In this document: one piece after another, positions 1 through 5,892 of the stretch
Numbering within the stretch: the first letter of the stretch is position 1
How the letters are laid out: each line of letters opens with the position of its first letter
From: Candidatus Latescibacterota bacterium
GTDB taxonomy: Bacteria > Latescibacterota > UBA2968 > UBA8231
DNA length: 8,237 nucleotides
NCBI GenBank assembly: GCA_003529325.1
Contig: DPVW01000337.1
Location: 15,049 to 23,285, forward strand
Direction of reading: 5' to 3'
Notes under the pieces: generated by a model
The model's database searches: none
Told to the model about the DNA's origin: nothing
The model's input: only the letters and a program-made list of their open reading frames with translations
Position numbers and translations under genes: made by a program

Positions 1-63
1 AAGAAGGCGGCGGAAGCGGCAAGCGCAGCTGAAGGCGAAGAGGGGAAGGCGGAGGAGGGCTGA
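1..63 (+). CDS. nuoI: C-terminal tail of upstream gene, probably NuoI (partial)
   Basis: Frame 1 is open from the window edge to a TGA at 61-63 and encodes 20 residues made almost only of Lys, Ala, Glu, Gly and Ser (begins KKAAEAASAAEGEEG). No domain is visible. The name rests on synteny: nuoI, the 2x[4Fe-4S] ferredoxin-like subunit, directly precedes nuoJ in standard nuo operons. The stop codon overlaps the nuoJ start by one base (TGATG), which supports membership in the same operon. A charged, low-complexity tail is not part of the conserved NuoI core, so it would be a lineage-specific extension. It could instead belong to another gene inserted before nuoJ. Confidence 0.55.
   Translation, partial: KKAAEAASAAEGEEGKAEEG
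51..58 (+). promoter_or_regulatory. Shine-Dalgarno for nuoJ
   Basis: GGAGGAGG lies 4 nt upstream of the ATG at 63, inside the end of the preceding gene. It is a strong match to the 16S anti-SD and fixes the nuoJ start. Confidence 0.65.
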
Positions 64-572
64 TGGAACTGGTGATTCAATACCTGTTTGTCGGTCTTGT
101 GCTGATCGGCGGCGCCATGGCCGCCCTGTCGCGGCATGTGCTCTATAACATCATCGGTTTGGGTATCAGTCTTTTTGGTCTGGCCTGTCTGTTTCTGCAA
201 CTGGGCAGTCCCTTCGTGGCGGCCATGCAGTTGCTGATCTATCTCGGTGGGATCACCGTCGCCATCGTTTTCGCCATGATGCTCTCCGTCGCCATGACGC
301 TGGATCCGCTGACGCGGACACCGGTCAAGACGGGTTTTGCCGGCGTGGCGGTGCTGATTTTTGGTCTTGGCGTATATGGTCTGATCACGTCGACGACATT
401 CGCTACGGCACCCCTTGCTGCCTCAGAGGCATGGGCGGTAGGCCGCATCGGCAGTGCCCTGCTCGAACATTACAATCTGGTTTTTGAAACACTGTCCGTC
501 GTGTTGTTGCTGGCCATCATTGGCGCCATTCTGATCGCGCGCTCGGAGCGGGAGGGGGGAGAATCGGCGTGA
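63..572 (+). CDS. nuoJ: NADH-quinone oxidoreductase subunit J
   Basis: NuoJ (ND6-type) is a membrane-arm subunit of complex I. It lies between the quinone site and the antiporter-like subunits, and its TM3 takes part in coupling electron transfer to proton pumping. The 169-residue product has five hydrophobic segments, roughly residues 4-22, 27-46, 53-79, 92-111 and 138-160. TM3 carries the family signature QLLIYLGGITVAIVFAMML (residues 56-74, conserved Tyr60). The last helix has the typical FETLSVVLLLAIIGAILIAR (141-160). The ATG is preceded by a strong SD and overlaps the upstream stop by 1 nt. The 3' end overlaps the nuoK GTG start by 4 nt. The length is near the family's usual 165-200 residues and nothing appears damaged. 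Confidence 0.96.
   Translation: MELVIQYLFVGLVLIGGAMAALSRHVLYNIIGLGISLFGLACLFLQLGSPFVAAMQLLIYLGGITVAIVFAMMLSVAMTLDPLTRTPVKTGFAGVAVLIFGLGVYGLITSTTFATAPLAASEAWAVGRIGSALLEHYNLVFETLSVVLLLAIIGAILIARSEREGGESA
553..561 (+). promoter_or_regulatory. Shine-Dalgarno for nuoK (GTG start)
   Basis: AGGGGGGAG ends 7 nt before the GTG at 569. It supports that non-ATG start, which overlaps the nuoJ stop as GTGA. Confidence 0.6.
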
Positions 573-874
573 GTCTTGAATCCCTGCTCCTGTTGAGTCT
601 GGTCCTGTTCTGTCTCGGTCTGTTCGCGGCACTGTCCCATCGCAACCTGATCGCTGTGCTCATCGGCATCGAGTTGATGATGAATGCCGCCAGTCTGAAT
701 CTGATGGCCTTCAACCGTTTCAGTGTCACCGATCCGACGACAGGTCAGGTCTTCGTCCTCATTATCATCGGCCTGGCAGCGGCGGAGGTCGCCATCTTCC
801 TGTCCATCATTCTGAATCTGTATCGCACACACCGCACGATTGACGCCGAAGAGCTGACGGAGTTGCACGGATGA
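569..874 (+). CDS. nuoK: NADH-quinone oxidoreductase subunit K
   Basis: NuoK (ND4L-type) is a three-helix membrane-arm subunit that carries part of the central charged axis of complex I. The 101-residue product matches the family length of about 100. The two buried glutamates needed for proton translocation are visible: Glu35 in LIGIELMMNA (TM2) and Glu73 in AAAEVAIFLSIIL (TM3). They correspond to E. coli Glu36 and Glu72. Translation starts at GTG (569), supported by an SD at 553-561 and by a 4-nt overlap with nuoJ. The stop overlaps the nuoL ATG by 4 nt (ATGA). Overlaps at both ends suggest translational coupling. Confidence 0.97.
   Translation: MSLESLLLLSLVLFCLGLFAALSHRNLIAVLIGIELMMNAASLNLMAFNRFSVTDPTTGQVFVLIIIGLAAAEVAIFLSIILNLYRTHRTIDAEELTELHG
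859..862 (+). promoter_or_regulatory. Shine-Dalgarno for nuoL
   Basis: A short GGAG lies 8 nt before the ATG at 871, within the end of nuoK. With the ATGA overlap it supports the chosen nuoL start. Confidence 0.45.
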
Positions 875-2724
875 CGGACTCCCTCAGTCTTATTCTGGCG
901 ACGACGTTCGCCCCCTTCGGCGCCTTCGTGCTGGCCATACTGTTGCTGATGCGGCAGCCCCGTGTGGCGCAACTCATCGTCATCGCCGGTGGCGCACTGT
1001 CACTGGCTGGCGCCGTCAGTCTGCTGGCGAATGGACCGGTGGACCCCCTGCGTTATCTGTGGTTTGTCAGTGGCGATATCCAGTTGCGTTTCGGCTTCAT
1101 ATTGGATGGTCTCAGTCTGATGTTCGGAGTCGCGGTGGCGTTGATCACGCTCTGTGTGATGGTCTACTCCCTGGGATATATGGGCCACGATCCCGACAAG
1201 ACCCGTTACTTCGCCATGCTGGCGCTGTTCGAATGGGCGATGCTCAGCTTCGTCTACGCCGTCGATCTGCTGCAGTCCTTCATCTTCTGGGAACTGGTGG
1301 GCCTCGCCTCCTTCTTCCTCATCGGCTTCTGGTACGAAAAGCCGTCGGCGACGGCGGCGGCAAAAAAGGCCTTCCTCATGACCCGCGTGGGTGATGTGGG
1401 TCTGTTCATCGGCGTGTTGATGGTACTGCAGGTGGCGGGGCACTTCGATATTCCCGCACTGCTGGCAGTGGACAATGGTCTGGTGCAACAAGCGGCACCG
1501 GCGACACTGACGGCGATCACGCTGCTGATCTTTGTCGGCATCGTCGGCAAGAGTGCGCAGTTTCCGCTGCACACCTGGTTGCCCGACGCCATGGAAGGTC
1601 CGACACCGGTCAGTGCGCTGCTGCATTCGGCGACCATGGTCGCCGCCGGTGTCTATCTGATGGCACGGCTGCACCCGTTGTTCATGGGGTCGGAGACGAC
1701 GCTCGGGATCATCCTGATCATCGCCTCGATCACCGCCTTGCTGGCGGCGACGATGGCGATGGTGGCGACGGACATCAAGAGGGTGCTGGCATTTTCGTCA
1801 ATCAGCCAACTGGGATTCATGCTGCTCGGTCTGGCGGCGGGAAGCCTCTTTGCCGGCGTCTTTCACCTGATCACGCACGCCCTGTTCAAGGCCTTGCTGT
1901 TTCTCTGCTCCGGTCTGTTCATCCATCACTTCGAAACCAATGAGATGGAGCAGATCGGGCGCGCCGGCGGGCGTCGTCTGCGTTTTGCCACGGCGGGACT
2001 GCTGGTAGGAGGTGCGGCACTGGCCGGCATTCCACCCCTGGGTGGTTTCTTCAGCAAGGAAGAGATCTTCGCCGCTCTCGGACATGATGGCGTCACGCTC
2101 TTTTCCGTGGTGGCGCTGCTCGCCGCCTTCCTGACGGCATACTACACCTTCCGCATGATCTTTCTGGTGACGCGTCCGGCGCAGATCGAGACCGAGGAGA
2201 CGCACGCGCACGCCGAACATGGTCGGGCGGAACCCTGGAGTATGGCGCTACCGGTGGCACTACTCGTCGTCGGCGCCGCCATCGCAGGCTTCTGGGGCGA
2301 ACAGATCGCCGCCGGACTTGGGATCGATATGGGCCATCACACGCTGGCATCGATGGCGCCTGCATTGGCGGTTGTCGCTGTTGGTGTCCTGCTCGCCTGG
2401 GTAGACTTTGGACGGCAAGGGGCGGCGCGCACGGGGTTCATCGCCCGCGTGCCTGCCCTCGAGAGATTGTTCACCAATGGCTGGTATGTGGACGCATTCT
2501 ACGACGCCGTCATCGTCCGCATCACGACACTCGTTGCAACCCTCATGCATGCCATCGAGGTCAAATTCATCGACGGCAACTTCGATCGTCTCGGCAGGGG
2601 TGTGCTCGGACTGGGTTCGGGCTCGACGCGAATACAGAACGGCTGGGTGCAGTTTTATGGTGGCTGGGCGGTAATCCTTGTGGGCGTCGCCGCCGTCTAC
2701 TTCTCAATGGGTGGGGGTGGTTGA
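871..2724 (+). CDS. nuoL: NADH-quinone oxidoreductase subunit L
   Basis: NuoL (ND5-type) is the distal antiporter-like proton channel of complex I, a multi-helix inner-membrane protein related to MrpA. Its 617 residues match the usual length of about 610. Channel residues are intact: Glu141 in FWELVG (TM5), Lys227 in GKSAQFPLHTWLPDAMEGP (TM7), His251 in SALLHSATM, His336/Lys340 in THALFKALLFL and Lys396 in GGFFSKEE (TM12). A His-rich loop (THAHAEHG, 444-451) follows the last channel helices. From about residue 534 onward lie the segments that form the long lateral helix HL and the final TM (about 598-613), which brace M and N. The gene overlaps nuoK by 4 nt. It is followed by nuoM, whose start lies 2 nt beyond the stop, or overlaps it if TTG is used. 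Confidence 0.98.
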   Translation: MTDSLSLILATTFAPFGAFVLAILLLMRQPRVAQLIVIAGGALSLAGAVSLLANGPVDPLRYLWFVSGDIQLRFGFILDGLSLMFGVAVALITLCVMVYSLGYMGHDPDKTRYFAMLALFEWAMLSFVYAVDLLQSFIFWELVGLASFFLIGFWYEKPSATAAAKKAFLMTRVGDVGLFIGVLMVLQVAGHFDIPALLAVDNGLVQQAAPATLTAITLLIFVGIVGKSAQFPLHTWLPDAMEGPTPVSALLHSATMVAAGVYLMARLHPLFMGSETTLGIILIIASITALLAATMAMVATDIKRVLAFSSISQLGFMLLGLAAGSLFAGVFHLITHALFKALLFLCSGLFIHHFETNEMEQIGRAGGRRLRFATAGLLVGGAALAGIPPLGGFFSKEEIFAALGHDGVTLFSVVALLAAFLTAYYTFRMIFLVTRPAQIETEETHAHAEHGRAEPWSMALPVALLVVGAAIAGFWGEQIAAGLGIDMGHHTLASMAPALAVVAVGVLLAWVDFGRQGAARTGFIARVPALERLFTNGWYVDAFYDAVIVRITTLVATLMHAIEVKFIDGNFDRLGRGVLGLGSGSTRIQNGWVQFYGGWAVILVGVAAVYFSMGGGG

Positions 2725-2726
2725 GG

Positions 2727-4208
2727 ATGGGGGATACGTCACTGCTGACCACGATTCTGCTCTGCCCCGTCGTCGGTCTCGTGCTGGTGCTGCTGACACC
2801 GGCGCGTGCGGTGCAGGCTGTGCGTTGGATCAGCGCCCTGTCGGCGCTGGCAGCGGGCGTGCTCAGTGTGCATCTGTGGCGCGCCTACGACACGGTGGCG
2901 GGGGGATTTCAATTCGTCGAGATCATCCCGTGGGTCGAACAAGTGGGTATCAGTTACCACCTCGCCGTCGATGGTTTCAGCACGATTCTGGTGATGCTCA
3001 ACTCCATCGTGTTCTTCACCGGTGTGCTGACGATGTGGGATCTCGAGACCCGCGTGAAGGAATTCTTCGCCTTCATGCTGCTGCTCGTCATCGGTGTCTA
3101 CGGGGTCTTTCTGTCGCAGGATCTGTTCTTCTTCTTCCTGTTCTATGAACTCGCCGTGGTGCCCATGTATCCGCTGATCCTGATCTGGGGCAGTGGCAAT
3201 CGAGAATACGCGGCGATGAAGCTCATGCTATTTCTGCTAGCGGGGTCGGCGCTGCTGTTTCCGGCGTTGTTGTCGATCTATCATGCCTCGGGTCTCGGCA
3301 CCTTCAACATGATCCTGCTGGCACAGAAGGCCTTCGATCCCGACTTCCAGATCTTCGTCTATCCCTTCGTATTCCTCGGCTTCGGGGTGCTGGCGGGTCT
3401 GTTCCCATTCCACGGCTGGTCGCCCACAGGACATGTTGCGGCACCCTCGGCGGTATCGATGTTGCACGCAGGCGTGCTGATGAAATTGGGCGCCTATGGC
3501 GTGCTCGCCGTCGGCATCAGACTGCTACCCATCGGCGCCGTGTACTGGGCACCGACCTTTGCGACACTTGCCGCCATCGGTGTCGTCTACGGCGCCTTTG
3601 TCGCCATACGGCAGACGGACTTCAAATTCGTCATCGGTTTCTCCTCGGTGTCGCACATGGGGATCGTCGTGCTCGGACTCAACCTGGCGGTCCTTGGCAA
3701 GGCCGGTCAGGACGCCCTCAATGGCGCCGTCTTTCAGATGTTCGCCCACGGGATCATGACAGCCCTGCTCTTCTCGACGGTGGGATTCATCTATGATCGG
3801 GCACATTCCAAGACCATCGCCGACTTCGGCGGACTCGGATCGCTGATGCCCAGAGCCGTGTCGGTATTCATCGTCGCCGGTCTGTGCGGCGCCGGCGTGC
3901 CGGGGTTGGCCAGTTTCTGGGCGGAACTGCTCGTCTTTCTTGCGGCGTTGAAGACCTATCCAATCATGGGGGTTGCCATCATCGTCGGCCTGGTGCTGAC
4001 GGCGATCTACATCCTGCGTGTGTTCAGCCTGGCCTTCTTTGGCCCGGTGAACACCAAATGGGAGGGTTTGCGTGAGCTCGACCTGAAGGGTTGGCAACTG
4101 CTGCCGCGGGCGATTCTGTTAGCGGTGTTGCTGTTCTTCGGCTTTTTCCCACGTGTACTGCTCGATGTCATCGATGGCACGACGACCGGCGTGTTGGCCG
4201 CCTTCTGA
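2727..4208 (+). CDS. nuoM: NADH-quinone oxidoreductase subunit M, variant lacking TM7 lysine
   Basis: NuoM (ND4-type) is the middle antiporter-like proton channel of the membrane arm. I chose the ATG at 2727 (493 residues). An in-frame TTG at 2721 would overlap the nuoL stop and add two residues. A G-rich stretch at 2711-2720 could serve either start. Conserved elements include Glu141 in FYELAVVPMYPLI (TM5), Lys253 in AGVLMKLGAYG (TM8), His341 in FAHGIMTALLF and Glu400 in FWAELLVF (TM12). The TM7 motif is divergent: FGVLAGLFPFHGWSPTGH (219-236) has Leu222 where E. coli has the essential Lys234, and SPTGH where most have LPDAH. His247 in SMLHAG recalls the NuoL pattern. The 493-residue length is typical. 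The subunit identity is certain; how this channel is protonated is not. Confidence 0.96.
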   Translation: MGDTSLLTTILLCPVVGLVLVLLTPARAVQAVRWISALSALAAGVLSVHLWRAYDTVAGGFQFVEIIPWVEQVGISYHLAVDGFSTILVMLNSIVFFTGVLTMWDLETRVKEFFAFMLLLVIGVYGVFLSQDLFFFFLFYELAVVPMYPLILIWGSGNREYAAMKLMLFLLAGSALLFPALLSIYHASGLGTFNMILLAQKAFDPDFQIFVYPFVFLGFGVLAGLFPFHGWSPTGHVAAPSAVSMLHAGVLMKLGAYGVLAVGIRLLPIGAVYWAPTFATLAAIGVVYGAFVAIRQTDFKFVIGFSSVSHMGIVVLGLNLAVLGKAGQDALNGAVFQMFAHGIMTALLFSTVGFIYDRAHSKTIADFGGLGSLMPRAVSVFIVAGLCGAGVPGLASFWAELLVFLAALKTYPIMGVAIIVGLVLTAIYILRVFSLAFFGPVNTKWEGLRELDLKGWQLLPRAILLAVLLFFGFFPRVLLDVIDGTTTGVLAAF

Positions 4209-5638
4209 TGAGCAATCTAACGCTATTTCTGCCCGAGACTGTCTGTCTGTTGGGAGCGCTTGTGCTGTTCTTTGCGCAGGTCTTCGGCGCGCGTTACACT
4301 GTCGTCTGGTTGCTGGGACTGTTGTCCGGCGTCGCTGCACTCGTCGCCGCCGTGTGGACCTGGCCGCTGGCAGGGGAGCCATTCTTCCCGGGCATCTACC
4401 GCGTCGATTTCTTCTCGCAATTCGTCAAGACCGTGATCGCCGCCGGTTTTGTCATCGTCGCCGCCATCAGTGGTCGCCCGCACACGGTGCGTGCCGGTGC
4501 CTGGTCGGAACTGCCCATGTTCCTGCTGCTGGCGATGACAGGCATGATGATGCTGGCGAGCGCCATGGAACTGGTGACGTTGTATATCTCCATGGAACTG
4601 GCCGCATATCCCGTCTATATCACCGTCGCGCTGCACCGTAATCGCGACATCAGTGGTGAGAGTTCGACGAAGTACATGTTGCAGGGCATGATCGCCTCCG
4701 CGATCACGCTGTATGGCCTCAGCTTTCTCTTCGGCTTGACGGGATCGACCTACCTGAGTGCGATCTCGTCACAACTCGGGACCCTGGCGACGCAACCCTT
4801 ATTCTGGCTGGCGGTGTTGCTCGTGCTGGCGGGGTTCCTGTTCAAGCTGGCGGCATTCCCCTTTCACTTCTGGGCATCCGACACGTACCAGACAGCACCA
4901 CACGAGGTGATCACCTTCGTGGCGACCGCGTCGAAGGTGGCCGCTATCGCCGTGCTCTGTCGCATCGCCGCGCTGGTAAGCCCGGCGGCGGGGGATGCTG
5001 AGCTGATCACGCATGTGCTGATGTGGATGAGTGTTGCCGCCATGACACTGGGCAACCTCGCGGCACTGAGACAGGGGGACTTGAAGCGCCTGCTGGGGTA
5101 TTCAGCGGTGGCGCACGCCGGGTATGTGTTGATCGGAATTCAAGCGATGAGCGCCATGGGGCTGACGGCGGCGCTGTTCTATGCCATGGGATACGCGGCG
5201 ATGTCGGCCCTCTGTTTTCTTGTCGTCGTCGAACTCGGGCGTGACGAGGACCTCGTGACGGTGGACTCTCTGGCGGGGTTGCATCAGCGGTCGCCCTTGC
5301 TGGCCGCGACCTTGCTGATCGGCATCTTCGGCTTGATCGGTCTGCCACCGACAGTCGGCTTCATCGGCAAGTGGTTCCTGTTTTCGGCGGCCATCGAACA
5401 GGGCCAGTTCGTATTTGTGCTGGTCGCCGCGATCAACTCGGCGGTGGCACTGTACTATTATCTGCTCGTGATCCGTCAGGCATACTTCGCTGAGAGCGAC
5501 AACAGCAACCCAATCCACACGGATGTGGTGACGCTGGCCGTCGCCGGTGCGACGACAGGGCTCGTGATCGCGATGGGGGTGGTTCCGGGGTGGTTCTGGG
5601 CGCTCTCTGTTGAGGCTGTTGTTGCGTTGATGGGGTAG
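4208..5638 (+). CDS. nuoN: NADH-quinone oxidoreductase subunit N
   Basis: NuoN (ND2-type) is the proximal antiporter-like proton channel of complex I, next to NuoK. The ATG at 4208 overlaps the nuoM stop by one base (TGATG) and gives 476 residues, close to the family norm. The frame is open further upstream to 4091, but that part lies inside nuoM and is not homologous. Channel residues are present: Glu130 in YISMELAAYPVY (TM5), Lys213 in FLFKLAAFPFHFWASDTYQ (TM7), Lys243 in ATASKVAAIAVL (TM8) and Lys388 in GFIGKWFLFSAA (TM12). No good SD is visible, so initiation probably depends on coupling to nuoM. This is the last nuo gene. No strong intrinsic terminator follows it. Confidence 0.98.
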   Translation: MSNLTLFLPETVCLLGALVLFFAQVFGARYTVVWLLGLLSGVAALVAAVWTWPLAGEPFFPGIYRVDFFSQFVKTVIAAGFVIVAAISGRPHTVRAGAWSELPMFLLLAMTGMMMLASAMELVTLYISMELAAYPVYITVALHRNRDISGESSTKYMLQGMIASAITLYGLSFLFGLTGSTYLSAISSQLGTLATQPLFWLAVLLVLAGFLFKLAAFPFHFWASDTYQTAPHEVITFVATASKVAAIAVLCRIAALVSPAAGDAELITHVLMWMSVAAMTLGNLAALRQGDLKRLLGYSAVAHAGYVLIGIQAMSAMGLTAALFYAMGYAAMSALCFLVVVELGRDEDLVTVDSLAGLHQRSPLLAATLLIGIFGLIGLPPTVGFIGKWFLFSAAIEQGQFVFVLVAAINSAVALYYYLLVIRQAYFAESDNSNPIHTDVVTLAVAGATTGLVIAMGVVPGWFWALSVEAVVALMG

Positions 5639-5791
5639 ACTGCGGGGGTGGGTTCTGTCTGGGAAGCGTGGGTACACCGACGACCAGTGCTTCAAGGTGT
5701 GATGTGGCAAATAGATAGAGAGCACTGTAGAATCACTGGTGCGACCCACAACAAGCCATGGGTTCCTGATTGGCCTGCTGGACCAGGAGGA

Positions 5792-5807
5792 GTGCGACTT
5801 CTCGCAC
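5792..5807. repeat. Perfect 6-bp inverted repeat just upstream of -35
   Basis: GTGCGA and TCGCAC pair around a CTTC loop. The repeat ends 3 nt before the candidate -35 box at 5811. A GTGCGAC copy also occurs at 5739-5745. The position suits a regulator site. As a terminator for nuoN it is weak, because no T-run follows. Confidence 0.4.
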
Positions 5808-5810
5808 CCG

Positions 5811-5838
5811 TTGCCAAATGGATCCGCGACGCGATAAT
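5811..5838 (+). promoter_or_regulatory. Candidate sigma70 promoter for the MFS gene
   Basis: TTGCCA (5811-5816, 5/6 to the -35 consensus) and GATAAT (5833-5838, 5/6 to the -10 consensus) are separated by 16 bp. Transcription would begin near 5845, giving a leader of about 48 nt before the ATG at 5893. The leader shows no SD. The site is correctly placed at the change from the nuo operon to an unrelated gene. Predicted by eye only. Confidence 0.5.
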
Positions 5839-5892
5839 CCCTCTGTGGGGCCACTGACCCAATCACCTGTACTCTGAACCAACCCACAGCCC

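Larger units (their letters stand above)
5639..5892. other. Intergenic region with several inverted repeats
   Basis: These 254 bp separate nuoN from the transporter gene. A 69-codon + frame (5648-5857) exists but has no recognisable motif, lacks a good SD, and is rich in Trp, Pro and Arg, so I do not call it a gene. Small stems are visible: ACCAGTG (5683-5689) with CACTGGT (5734-5740); GACCCA (5743-5748) with TGGGTT (5759-5764, one G-U pair); and GTGCGA (5792-5797) with TCGCAC (5802-5807). None is followed by a T-run, so no classical terminator is evident. The part around 5700-5735 is richer in A/T than the flanking genes. It could be a regulatory leader, a small RNA or remnant sequence. Confidence 0.5.

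Noticed and set aside
1000..1674. 224-residue minus-strand ORF inside nuoL
   Set aside because: Antisense shadow with Gln/Arg/His-rich composition, typical of the complement of a GC-rich membrane-protein gene.
5743..5764. GACCCA/TGGGTT stem as a terminator for the nuo operon
   Set aside because: The stem is weak, with a 10-nt loop and no T-run afterwards.
5648..5857. 69-codon + strand frame between nuoN and the transporter
   Set aside because: No recognisable motif, no good SD, and it covers the inverted repeats and the candidate promoter; it looks like a chance frame.
5646..5885. Imperfect terminal repeats GGGTGGGTTC / GAACCAACCC (9 of 10) enclosing the intergenic region, like a MITE
   Set aside because: The repeats are short and low-complexity, no target duplication flanks them, and no second copy is in the window. 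Chance is likely without a genome-wide search.
5102..5887. 261-residue minus-strand ORF opposite nuoN and the intergenic region
   Set aside because: It is antisense to a well-conserved NuoN, has Arg/His/Pro-rich shadow composition and no family pattern.
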